Of a DNA stretch of 64,000 nucleotides, positions 35,780-50,300 are shown in pieces. Below the pieces are notes generated by a model, which worked only from the letters and a program-made list of their open reading frames with translations, did not search any database and was not told the origin of the DNA. Source of the stretch: Escallonia rubra (taxonomy: Eukaryota; Streptophyta; Magnoliopsida; Escalloniales; Escalloniaceae); NCBI GenBank assembly GCA_033065855.1, contig JAVXUO010000587.1:464444-528443 (forward strand). The letters are read 5' to 3'. A program made the position numbers and the translations under genes. Each line of letters opens with the position of its first letter. Position 1 is the first letter of the stretch.

Positions 35780-36098
35780 TGTCAAAAAGAACAGAGTATG
35801 GATAGGCACATAGAATTCAATAAGGAAATCATGCACAAAACACAGCAGAGAGATAGATTCTGGAAAAGTATTATCTCTTCTTATTCATGGAAAGCTACAC
35901 ACTGACTTCTTAAATAGAAAAATACATAACTGAAAATCCCTACAAGTTCTCAACTCACTAACAAACTTATCCTATAAAGACTCCACTACCTGCTAACCAA
36001 ATTGACTACGTCAAAGAACTCTGATGCACTACTGAATTGCAGAGAAAATAGGAACTAATAACTGTCAAAAGCAAAAGGTAAGATGCACTAATTTTTCA
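35780..36098 (-). repeat. 5' LTR of the young Copia
   Basis: 319 bp. On the minus strand it reads tgaaaaattag...tttttgaca and abuts the tRNA-Met primer-binding site, so this is the 5' LTR and would carry the promoter. Confidence 0.95.
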
Positions 36099-36231
36099 AA
36101 GATTTGTTCCGATTGAACCTAAATCTGTATTTCCATTTAAAAAATGGTAAATGTCCATCCACCTTGAGGGGCAATTTTGGCAACACGCATTTGGTTGTGA
36201 AGTTCGGCAGCCATGATAACTAGAAGCCAGG

Positions 36232-36784
36232 ATGTTTCAGCAACCCATCACTGATCCAGCCCACCCACAAAACATGGGTCCCTATGATTCTTCCATCTTC
36301 GCCGGCAGCAGCAGCTCCTCTGCATGCTCTGGAAAGCCTACCGACCAGATCGACGGCCTCCTCGCCGCGCCGGAGCCGGGTACAGGGTCCGGCCCTCGGA
36401 GCTCTGGCAAGTCGCCCAGCGCCTCGCGCACCTCGAGACCGTCATGGTCAACGCCCCCACCGAGGTCTCGCACCTCGCGAACGACGCCCTTCACTACAAC
36501 CCGTCGGACGTGGCCTCCTGGGCCGACTCGCTCCTCTCCGAGCTCTACCAACCCGAAATCGTACCCGACCGGTCAACCTTCTCGGATACGATTTACATTG
36601 CTAATACCCAGGTGGGTCCCGTTCTCATTAACCCGATGGATAGTCACCGCGAGTAACCAGCGGGAACTGAAATCGAGGAAGATTCCGGCATTAGGTTGGT
36701 GCGTGTGCTGATGACTTGCGCGGAGTCCGTCCGCCGCGGCGAGCTCTCAATGGCCGTATCCTTGATCGAAGAGAGAGAGAGACC
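36232..36784 (+). pseudogene. Captured DELLA (GRAS) gene fragment
   Basis: A Ser-rich lead (SSIFAGSSSSSACSGKP) runs into DQIDGLLAA, the DELLA motif in its DGLLA form. A frameshift then moves the reading to GAGYRVRPSELWQVAQRLAH, LETVMVNAPTEVSHLANDAL, HYNPSDVASWADSLLSEL (the LExLE-like and TVHYNP regions), stopping at 36654-36656. After that the start of the GRAS domain reads IRLVRVLMTCAESVRRGELS near 36690-36760. DELLAs are nuclear repressors degraded upon gibberellin-GID1 binding, and this N-terminal region is what GID1 contacts. The C-terminal GRAS body is absent and most of the linker between TVHYNP and GRAS is missing. GC content far exceeds the flanks, consistent with capture by the surrounding MULE. 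Family call strong; not a functional DELLA as it stands. Confidence 0.9.
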
Positions 36785-36963
36785 ACCAAATGCGTGTTGC
36801 CAAAGTTGCCACTCAAGGTCCATCATTTTTTAAAGGGAAAAACGGATTTTGCTCCGATCGGAACAAATCCTCAACGCTGATGTGTTACTTGATAATATTG
36901 AAAACCCAGGGTCTTACGTTAGAACCGAGTATAAACCTTAGGGAGTTTAGTGTAATTTTACCC

Positions 36964-37387
36964 GTTTCAGTTTTATTCAAACCTCTCTACCACTTATGTT
37001 ATACCTTTTTCTTTTACTTGATTTCTTTTATGCAGCTCGAGATAACCACATTCAAAGCTTCAATTATTGACTCGTTCTAGTTCTAGAATTGTATGAGTAT
37101 ACAGTTGCACATTAGACGCTACGCTTGGAACGAAACAATTTTTAAAAATAACATATAAATTATATTTTCTTAAGAGTATCATCAAACTGATAACTGAAAA
37201 TTCCATTAATCTAGAAACTAAGCCAACATGTGCATGATACAATCTCCAAGATGGTGATATTTTCTTGCACGAGTTATCATTATTATTATTATTATTATTT
37301 TTACTTTTCGTAGAGGATGGGGAATTTCTCTTTCTGGTTTTTGAAGCAAAGTGATAATTACTTGGGGAAAGGCATATAAAACAAAAA
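36964..37387. other. AT-rich spacer before tRNA-His
   Basis: No gene. An (att)n microsatellite sits at about 37273-37299, and a TATA-like catataaaacaaaa lies just before the tRNA (about 37373-37386), typical of plant tRNA upstream regions. Confidence 0.5.
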
Positions 37388-37459
37388 GTGGCTGTAGTTT
37401 AGTGGTAAGAATTCCACGTTGTGGCCGTGGAGACCTGGGCTCGAATCCCAGCAGCCACA
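37388..37459 (+). tRNA. tRNA-His (GUG anticodon)
   Basis: A complete cloverleaf: acceptor arms gtggctg and cagccac with discriminator a, D-loop box A (tagtttagtggtaag), anticodon stem ccacg/cgtgg around loop ttgtggc (anticodon GTG), and T arm with box B ggctcgaatccc. 72 nt, no intron. Two T-runs follow from about 37470 (ctctttttcatt and atttttttttcg), suitable as a Pol III stop. Nothing in the sequence suggests a pseudogene. Confidence 0.95.
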
Positions 37460-38448
37460 AGTTTCTACTCTTTTTCATTATTTTTTTTCGTTCCCCTACC
37501 CCCTAAGCTATCATCTCCTAAAGATTCTAGGAAATTTTGTTTTGTTGTTGTTGTTGTGCAACTAACAAAACGAAAGATCACCAACAAATAGTTGAAGATT
37601 TGATCAGATATCATGCGTAATCGAAACGTTAACGTTTACGTTCATCTTGGTGATGTCCAAGAGCTTGCGAACCATGACACGGATGAACCTTGGCTGGCAA
37701 CACAATCTTGCAGGAGCTTGCGAACTATGGCATGGACGAACCTTGGCTGGCATCACAATCCTGATACTTGTTGCACTTCTTCTAGTTCACTGATGCCTAT
37801 AATTATTTCAAAGTTGGACCACCAAGGACTCCAATCTATCATTTCCTTGTTGCCTTGTATAATTATTACCCTATCCCAATCAACGAGTAGAGCCAAGGAT
37901 TGATAGAACCCATTTTGGTTTTTTGAAAAAGTTTATTTGAATTTAGACAAATAAAGCTATAGAGTCAAGGTTGAATTTTGAACGTTCTAGCTTCTCCTCC
38001 AGTTTATGTAATTTGCATGCTGAATGCACGTAGGCGGGGGAACGTTCGAACTAAAGTTTAACCAAAGAGCAATGCTTTTCTCAAAAGACAAGTCAACTAG
38101 GTGCCAATAAGATCCCTCAAAGGGTCTTATTAAGACTACTTTTCGAACTCAGCGCATAATCGAATTGGGACAAAGTGTTACAACTAAAGTAGTTGTTTAA
38201 GAAAACCACCTTCATCTTCACATCGCATTTGGATCTGACATCATTTGTCACCCATAATGACGGATTTAACTCTACAAGGACAGTCGCCTAACTCAAGGAA
38301 TCTGGCCTAGGATGTCCCAGAAGGCCAGAACGAACTCCGGAGGGCATGTGCCATAATATTTTGAGGCGTTAGTTACGACTATCATAACATTTAATTGTAA
38401 TCACAGTTGTCGAATAGTTTAAACAAGAAAGAGAAACATCGTGCATAC
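37460..38448. other. Intergenic with a 53-bp tandem repeat; duplicated CRK flank
   Basis: A 53-bp imperfect tandem pair (gagcttgcgaaccatgacac / gagcttgcgaactatggcat) lies at 37661-37766. From about 38178 the sequence copies 18187 onward (shared aggatgtcccagaaggc and gaactccggagggcatgtgc). The plus-strand frame across 37613-37903 has no recognisable product. Confidence 0.55.
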
Positions 38449-38953
38449 CAGGGGTATTTGTTGATATGGGAGGAGGAGACTGCGGCATTGGTGGAGGCGA
38501 TGCCAAGAGTGGCGGTGGCGGCCGTGCATGAGCCGTATAGAACGGGTACGGCTCGAATCTGATAACACAGCTATACCTAACATAAAAACAACTATACAGC
38601 CCACTACAATATGAGAAGATGTCTTTAGTAGCCAAATCCAAACACTTCCCACAGTCCAGTTTCGATATATCCGGCGTGCACTGTTCCATCGCATAAATAT
38701 TCCGATAGTCCTTGTAACTGGTCATCTCATGCGCATACTTCCGTTCACCGTCCGCGGGGGCTCGACGACGTAAACCGGACAGTAGTGATCCCAGCACGTC
38801 ATTGAATTGGGCCGTCTGGTTAGTCTCGTTCCTAGTGACGTAAACGAAACCATCGTCCATGGAGCCAAGTATGTTACGGTTGGAAAACCGTAACATGAAG
38901 TAATCGTAGCCGTAACATCTACCTTTATCTCTTTTTGATATCAGCTTCCCCAT
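38449..38953 (-). pseudogene. 5'-truncated CRK ectodomain exon
   Basis: From the donor at 38449 upstream it matches exon 1 of the 18461-19277 type: the second DUF26 (CTPDISKLDCGKC), Pro-rich linker, and the second half of the first DUF26 (YFMLRFSNRNILGSMDDGFV). Upstream of about 38930 it is replaced by unrelated sequence also found near 47926-48040, so signal peptide and the first conserved cysteines are lost. No kinase exons follow. A dead duplicate. Confidence 0.85.
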
Positions 38954-39359
38954 ATTAACAAAGCTGCGAACTTGATCAAGGAACCTATTGAAATTTAAAG
39001 CAAGAGAAATCTGAAAAGGAAACTACAATCAGATTATATGATGGTCCAACAAGTCAAGAAAAAGAAAAAATATATGCAGATTGCCAACTTGATGAACAAG
39101 TTGGTATTGAAGGAGAATGAAGAATCAGAGTCAGTGATGTGGGTGACGCGGACGAGGCTCTTAAGCAAGATGATACAAATGAGCATCCAAATGCAACCAC
39201 CTCCGGCGAACATGAAAACAAATAGAACAAGTCCATCCATGTCGTTTCCATGTCTGTCCAGCAACTACAATACATGATAACAAACACGATCATGGCTCAA
39301 TACGAAACACCGTCTCGTGATAATCTCATATACTCGAAGCATTACACAAAGCGAGTCGA

Positions 39360-40395
39360 TAAAATGAATTAGATGTTGGTCGGGTATCAGCTGCCTAAGT
39401 TCCAACAGTTTAATGAGAAGAGCGGCAACCTAAGGCAGCACGTCACCCAATTCATCGAGACTTGCAACGACGCAGGGACAAAAAGGGACCTCCTCCTGAA
39501 AGCAGCTTGTGCAATCTCTTAAAAGGAACGCCTTGGTATACTGACTTGAAGCCCGAATCGATAGATTGTTGGGTAGAAATGGAACCCGAGTTCTAAAATC
39601 GTTTTTACATCACTCGTTGTTTTGTGAGCATGATATAACTTACCAACACCAAGCAACTAAAAAGGGATCCTGTAGTGGACTTCATTAATAGGTGGTGAGC
39701 CTAGAGCTTGAATTATAAAGAAAGACTATCAAAAGCCTCTGCGGTGGAAATATGTATACAAGGCATGCATTGGGTGATGTTGTACATTTTTGCCTTTGAG
39801 GAGTTGGCTACACGAGGCCATAACATGGAAATCACCATAGTGAGTCATGGTGGAAATAACCGACCAATAGGTGACCCTCATGAAGAACCAAATAAGCAAA
39901 TACAGGTGGGGTTCAAAAGTAACCACGAAAGATTCGATGATTATCACTACAACTCTGTTGAAGATCTCAAATAAACATAAGAGGAGAAAGAAACAAGAAG
40001 TAAAATCACAGACTCAAGGGAGAGAAAGTCAATGACCAAGGTTGAAAGAGTTAGAACGAAAAGTCTATCCCTTTTCAGACTCAGAAGTCGCAGGGATAGT
40101 AGACTTCATACTCGAACATAAACTAATTGATCCCCCCAAGATAAAATGTGCAGAGTAGGTGGGGCAGGTTAACAAGCCAAAATACTGCAAGTACCACTAT
40201 CTCATCTATTATCCAATTGAAAAGTGCTTCACACTCATGGACTTGTCTAAAAAGGGGAAAATTCATCCAGATGATGAGGAAGTTGAAGAGTCAAACAACA
40301 CTTTCATCATCTTTGGATATGTAGTCTCTTTAGCTTCTTGTCATCAGCAAGAGCACATATTGGATAAAGCCTTTGTGCTGGGGATATCCAAAGCT
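39360..40395 (+). pseudogene. Ty3/Gypsy Gag remnant
   Basis: Across frames one reads YQLPKFQQFNEKSGNLRQHV, TQFIETCNDAGTKRDLLLK, a broken middle, then LSKASAVEICIQGMHWVMLY and FEELATRGHNMEI. Later comes KPKYCKYHYLIYYPIEKC, a Gag nucleocapsid-type stretch. These match the retrotransposon Gag core of plant Gypsy elements with multiple stops and frameshifts. No protease, RT or integrase follows; after about 40400 the sequence becomes repeats. Confidence 0.8.
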
Positions 40396-41350
40396 TGAAA
40401 GATCCCCTAAAGACTCAGCATCCCTTTAAAGACCCTCAAAAAGTAAAATGGCCAAGTCTTAACATGGAATGCACTAAAGTTATATCAAAGAACAAGCTCT
40501 ACAGCCCTTGGGTATTTAAAAAAAAAAAAAAGATCATCCAAGTCAAGTTGGCTTCATCCGATCAAGCTTTAAGCCCGAATTTGAAGGTCAAAATCAAATT
40601 ATCTGGTTAAAGGTCAAGCTTTGAAGCCCTCAGTCCAAACTTTAGGGATCTTTATCTGATCAAGCTTCAAGCCTAGATTTGAAGGCCAAAGTCCTATCAT
40701 CTGGTTTGAGATCACTTTGAAGCCCTTCAACTATTCTCTATGATATATGTCACCTGCTGAATAAGTTCCATCTCTACAGTATGTACAGGTCCAACCCTAT
40801 CCTTTTGAAAGAAGCCCGATCTTTAGCATCCTTTGCCTGCCATGCCCGGATTCAGGTCTACCAGGACTGGGTTTTGAACAGACCGGATTGATAAAGCTTT
40901 TGTCTTTCTGTTGTTAGGGTTGTAGTTTCCTCTGTATTTGCTTTCGTCTATTACTCTATTTCTGTTTATGTACGGCCATGAGGCCTGAACTCATCTTTTT
41001 CCTTATCTATGCAATTCTCTTATTATCAAAAAAAAAAAAATTAACTAGTTGCAAGTCATCTTCATTCGATGCCCGAAGTAAAGACCAAAATAAAAGTCAA
41101 AGCTCCTAATCACGAGCCTAAACTGCAAAATCAAAGCTCCTCAGCACGAGCTTAAACTGCAAGCTCAACACTCCTCAGCATGAGCTTAAACTACAATATC
41201 AATGTTCTTGGCTGCACGAGCTAAAAGAGCTTAAGGCACAAAAGAAATTAGTTCGTACTTGAACTACGTCTATTAACTTGATCCCTTAAAGGTGCGTAGA
41301 CAGCTTGGAATTTTGCTTTGAGTTAAGTTACCCCCAGTAAAAAAAAAAAA
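40396..41350. repeat. Degenerate repeats downstream of the Gypsy remnant
   Basis: Two diverged copies of a block containing gatcaagctttaagcccga and ggtcaaaatc/ggccaaagtc lie in about 40560-40730. An about 35-bp degenerate tandem (ctcctcagcacgagcttaaactgc) spans about 41094-41235. Two poly-A tracts (about 41028 and 41341-41356) hint at retroposed ends. No gene. Confidence 0.55.
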
Positions 41351-41499
41351 AAAAAGATTTTGGTTGCTAAAAAAAGTGGCAGTCTATAATCAAATCTTAA
41401 GGCTATTTAATCTGCATGCCAAGCATAAGGAATGCGAAAGTCATGTTGAGTACAACTACCAAGTACGGCGCGGGGGGTGGGGGAGGGGTGGGGTTGTAA

Positions 41500-42020
41500 G
41501 TCTAACAATGAGTCCTGGCCAGCTTTGTGGAAGTGCAAGTCAACAAGAGGCTATGCAAAGTAGGGCAACGCCAATTGCAAGTCTTGTCGAGCACACTTCG
41601 ATCTATTGTAATAAGAATTTCAACCGTCTGTGTCTTATGGAAGTGCAGGTCAACAAATGACCATGCAAGCAGGGGCAAGTCTAACTAAAAGCCCTATCGA
41701 GCACATTTTTAATTTGTGAGAGTATAGGTCAACGAGGGAATAAGAAATCAACTTGTTCAGGTAAACAGTGCCGATCAACAGTGGACTTTGTGCATGCGAA
41801 CTAGTTCCAATGCAAGTCATGCCGAGCGGATCTTCAAAACAACTCGACCAGATTTGCCGCAACTGTGTCCATGGTTCAGGTGAATAGAGGACTTGCACAT
41901 GAGAGAAATTCCACATGCAAGACATGTCGAGCACATTTCTGGAGCCAATCGATTGAGTCTTATTGAGGTCGTGTCCATACTGCATGTCAACAAAAGACTT
42001 GCACCGGAGGGAAAGTCCAC
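41500..42020. repeat. Degenerate tandem repeat, about 100-120 bp unit
   Basis: Cores of the type gcaagt(c)(t/a)tgtcgagcacat recur near 41576, 41688, 41811 and 41911, each preceded by gtgcaggtcaacaaa-like and gaccatgcaa/gacttgcac-like motifs. Copies are strongly diverged. An antisense frame of 146 codons here is a by-product of the repeats. Confidence 0.55.
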
Positions 42021-42023
42021 GTG

Positions 42024-42659
42024 TGTAATACCCGAGATTTTTGGCTAGTGTGAGTACTAAATAAGAAAAAAAATATATTTTGGCTTTCAATTAAATAATG
42101 AACTTCAGAGATTTTATTTGGATGTCTTGTTAGTGACGAAATTAGTATTTGATATTATTGGTGGTTAATGTGATTAGTAAGACATGAAAAGAGATTTTGA
42201 CTTGCACTACGACTTTAAGTTATATTCGAATTACAATAGCAACAGGACTTTAAGTTATCTTATGATTCCCTAGCAAATTGGATTTCTAGTCACGTTATAG
42301 TTACATTAGCAAACTATATAAGAATGAGGAAGACAAAAGAGTCTTCCTATTTGTTGTTGGAGAGATAGAGGAGAAGAAAATAAGAAAAAAGGGCTAGTTT
42401 ATTCTTTTGGATTTTCAAGCATAAAGTTCTGATCAGTTTAAGACAAGGACGAGATCTTGACGTTATATTCGCTACATTGAGTTAAAGGTTTTTACGCTTC
42501 CTCTACTTAGAATGAGTTTTTGCACCTGTCTTGGTGTCTTGAATCTCATTAAGATCGTTGGTTTCGTTACTTATAAATTCATTAATAAAGCTTTTATATT
42601 TTTTTGTCTATCGCTGTCTACATTATTGATCTGCGGGCTTTTCAACTCATAGTTTGGCA
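42024..42659 (+). mobile_element. Candidate solo LTR
   Basis: Starts tgtaatacccgagatttttg, a common Gypsy LTR start, and ends ...tttggca. It is flanked by cgtg at 42020-42023 and 42660-42663. A TATA-like ctatataagaatg sits near 42316. The right end and the 4-bp duplication are weak evidence, since four bases can match by chance. Confidence 0.4.
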
Positions 42660-43010
42660 CGTGAATTCCTTTTTTGTGTTTATCAGTGAGTGCAAGGTTA
42701 TATTATTCAATTTTGGCACCCCAAAAGTGCCGCACGCCATTTTTTATGAATTGATTTTAATTGTCATCGTCACTAAAATTCTATAACGTCATTGTCTTCT
42801 TAAAGGATATAATCGATTTAATATGATGCTCGCAAAACATAATACAGACCATTTAACTATCCTTTATCAGCACAACAAAATAAAGAATGCGTTGCAGTTC
42901 AAAAATATGAAATTTAGCTTAAAATAGTTTTAATATCAGGAGTGCTACATTATTAGCTGACCTATCCTTGAAAGTAATCCGATCAAGTAGCGGACATGCA
43001 TCCTTAATCA

Positions 43011-47293
<4,283 letters not shown>

Positions 47294-50200
47294 TCTCTTG
47301 TTCTCTCTGTATACTCACGTGTTCAGGTTTTAAGCATGTAGCAGCTAGCATTGAGGGTTTCAGATCTGTTGGAAATGTCCTCTTTAAAAAATATTCAGCA
47401 CGACATTATAAGGTGATGGACCATAAGAAAAATCAAATATATAAGAATGCAACACCTAATTTAGTTTGAATAATATTGAGGACTAGACTTGTTTCCATTG
47501 AAAGCATTCTGGTCCTCAGGAACCACCAGATGGGTGTTGGAGAAAAGTTACCAGCAGATGACCGTCACCTATAACGATCTTTTCCGTGTTCCTCCTTCTT
47601 TCTTTGTGGTCATTCGTTACTAAATGGCTTTGACCTATAACTTTCTTGTTCCATTAATTTGACTTTTCATGCACATTCAAAAGAATTGGTCATACTTTCT
47701 GTGCTTCCTATATGGTTTATTACATTTTGTGTTTGGTTATGAATGAGTATCCCTTTTCTTGTTCTTTTTTCTTTTAAAAATATCACCAGCTGGGTTCTTT
47801 CTTTTTTCTTTTTCTATTTCTAGATCTCCATGAATCAATGTTTCACCGGTATCAATGGAGGAAGTCGAAAATCCATCTTTTGATTATCTTCCTCCTTACC
47901 TGTACATTTATCTCTTTTTTTATTTCAACTTCCCCATATGAATAAAACTGCCATCTCGATCAATGAACCTATTTGAATTTAAAGCAAGAGAAATCTGAAA
48001 AGGAAACTACAATTAGATGATATGGTGGTCCAACAAGTCAAAACCAAAAAGATGAACAATTGATCATCTCTTTTTTGGGTTACAGCTAAACGCCTAGCTA
48101 GTCGACAACCAGTTCGCGTATAACTCGCCTCAACACGTAGTTGCTCGCCAGCTACGCCTCCTGAAATGCCCGAACGCTCGCCTAGGCAGTCACTTAGTCA
48201 TTGGCCCAAGAGTACCTTGCCAAATCTGTATAGACTTTTAGTTGCTGTGGTTGCTGAGGAGGGCAGATTTGGCAAACAGAGGTGGCAGGGTTGTCGGTGA
48301 AGGTAGTAGTTGATCAGCATTGGAGGTGGCAACAACTGAAAGACGCAGGATAGAAGAAGGCAGTGGTGTCGAGCAAAAGACGCAGGATAAAACGTATCGC
48401 ATGATATATATTTTCATGATAATTTTACAAAACATAGTCATAATTATAATTTTAAAAAAGGTGAACGTGCTTTTATTTAACATAATAAACTAACCTTATC
48501 GTGAAATATCAATAAGCAATATCCCTATGCATATACTTAATTATGATACAGTAACCATTTAAAAGAATAAAGATTAGAAGTTTAGTTAGTACACAAGAAA
48601 GGAAAAAATAGACTCTACTATAAAAGTATGCGAAGAATATACTAAGATCAATTTGTTATTGCATGACACAATTTTACTATGCTTAGGTAAACAACTTTTT
48701 AATATAATTTGTACATTTCAATAGCATGCCCATAATGTTAACTACTTGTTAGTTTAATTTTGATAGAAAAAGTTTTGGTATATATTTTTCTGTACGAAAT
48801 GGTTTATAAAGTTAAAAAAAATAATGCTTTCAGAAGCAAATCAAATCCGCCAATGAAAACATAGAGAATATTGTATGAGGTAGTTATATATGGTTTAAAA
48901 AGTTTAACGAACATGACTAATAAATAGGGTAGCTCAAAACCTCATAGTAAGTAAGTTGTTGACCAAAATTTGACAAATTATTTATTAGACATTCTTAATA
49001 AGTAAAATTGGAGACAAACATAATTATAACATAGCTAATATCATTTTGATTTTATCTGCAATTCTGTTATCTAGGTATATAGTTTTATCGTTTCATGTAA
49101 GAGAGTAATTTTAGGAGTATAAAAGTTAACATAAGGTCAAAATATGTTAGTGCGGTGCTAAGCTAGAATTTAGAATGCTTATGAGCTTAATTACTTAATA
49201 CATAAGAACACCATAAAAAAAATATTTGTTTAAAATTCTTCCAACAAAAAGATATGAATTCAACTCATGCTCTATATATCCACTATATTATGTAACTACA
49301 TTTGTTCAAGTTAAAATTATGTGGCTAAAAGAAGCGTGACTAAACATGGTGTAAAAATAATCTTTCTGTACATTTATTTTCAAATATCATTAGGTTTTAA
49401 TGATACTTTATCCTTTTTATATATCTCACAAAATTTATATATTACGATATTTCTACATTTAACCAATGTCGCTGAATAGCATATTATAACCAATACTTTC
49501 ACCCAACATGTTTAGATATACATGTGCTTGTGTATATACTTAGTGTTTTCTTTTCATATTATAGATTGTTTTTACAAATATAATAATTAAAATTAAGTCC
49601 TAATATGTTGGTATGTTACTATTGTAGAACATTAGAAGAATGTAAGGACACCATCAAGAAAATATTTATTCATATTTTCTTCCGAGTAAAGATTATTCAA
49701 TTTAGCTCATGCTTTGTCTACTATATTGTATTGAACCTTTATGGATTAATAATATTAGATTTATCGGTGGGTCCACCGATCTCTACACCTGTGAGTGCTC
49801 GTCTATCCTTCACACATTTTTTTTCTTCTCTAGAAGATAAACAAATTTTGGCTATTGCACTTTTTGACGACAAATCACAATACTGTATATAAAAAACTTA
49901 CCTAGATTTTCTTTCAAATATTCAGATTTTTTAATCTTATGTGATATTTTAGAAAAAAATGTTACAAAATTTGTTCTTCTTTTCCAAATCTCAAATGTGA
50001 TTTGTTTAATCTAAATATGCAGGTTTTTATATAGGTTAGTATACATTGATAGACTATGTTTTGAAATAAAAGAAATTATAAAATTAAGGGCATTATCAAG
50101 GATTCAGTAGGAACCTAAACAAAATCAAGGATTTAGTGGTACACACATTGATATACAAAAAAAGGGCAAGGTACAAGGGAGAAAAGAACAATTACCCCGC

Positions 50201-50300
50201 CCTTAGTTTTTCCCAGTTGCAATTGATGCCTGTATTAGATGCATATATATGTATCAGCCTTTAGACTATGTTTTGATACCTTTAGATGCTTAGGCCTTTT
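47294..50300. other. Intergenic, AT-rich, no gene
   Basis: The first about 180 bp should hold the promoter and 5' UTR of the CRK at 43011-47293. About 47926-48040 is shared with 38941-39060. A short GC-richer stretch (about 48080-48330) is low-complexity. The rest is AT-rich without supported frames or transposon ends. Confidence 0.5.

Larger units (their letters stand above)
31257..36098 (-). mobile_element. Young, apparently intact Ty1/Copia element
   Basis: The two 319-bp LTRs (31257-31575 and 35780-36098) differ at one position (tgta/tgtc). On the minus strand the 5' LTR (right) is followed directly by the primer-binding site tggtatcagagc (near 35768-35779), and a polypurine tract (aagggggagtg, near 31576-31586) precedes the 3' LTR. 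One uninterrupted gag-pol frame spans the interior. Flanks are identical aagattt on both sides (31250-31256, 36099-36105); seven bases is two more than the usual Copia footprint of five. It inserted into a terminal repeat of the Pack-MULE. Near-identical LTRs and an open frame imply very recent transposition. Confidence 0.95.
31160..36963. mobile_element. Pack-MULE carrying a DELLA gene fragment (interrupted by a Copia)
   Basis: The left terminal inverted repeat (31160-31256, continuing at 36106-36193 after the nested Copia) begins ggataaattgcactaaaccc. The right one (about 36785-36963) is its inverted counterpart, beginning gggtaaaattacactaaact when read from its outer end. They align over about 180 bp at roughly 75-80% identity by eye, including shared ggcaacacgcatttggt at the inner edge. 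Flanks ttttcggtt (31151-31159) and gtttcagtt (36964-36972) form a 9-bp target duplication with two changes, the Mutator hallmark. Without the Copia the element is about 0.95 kb. No transposase is present; the cargo is a GC-rich piece of a DELLA gene (about 36194-36784). Confidence 0.85.

Noticed and set aside
36282..36551. Minus-strand 89-codon frame opposite the DELLA fragment
   Set aside because: It is the antisense shadow of GC-rich coding sequence; the plus strand has the recognisable DELLA motifs.
36232..36711. 159-codon plus-strand frame as a complete small protein
   Set aside because: Only its first about 50 residues follow the DELLA frame; after the frameshift it is out-of-frame Ser/Pro/Thr-rich translation.
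37613..37903. 96-codon plus-strand frame as a gene
   Set aside because: It consists partly of a 53-bp tandem repeat and matches no family I know.
41650..42090. 146-codon minus-strand frame
   Set aside because: It lies across degenerate tandem repeats and the repeat explains its internal similarity.
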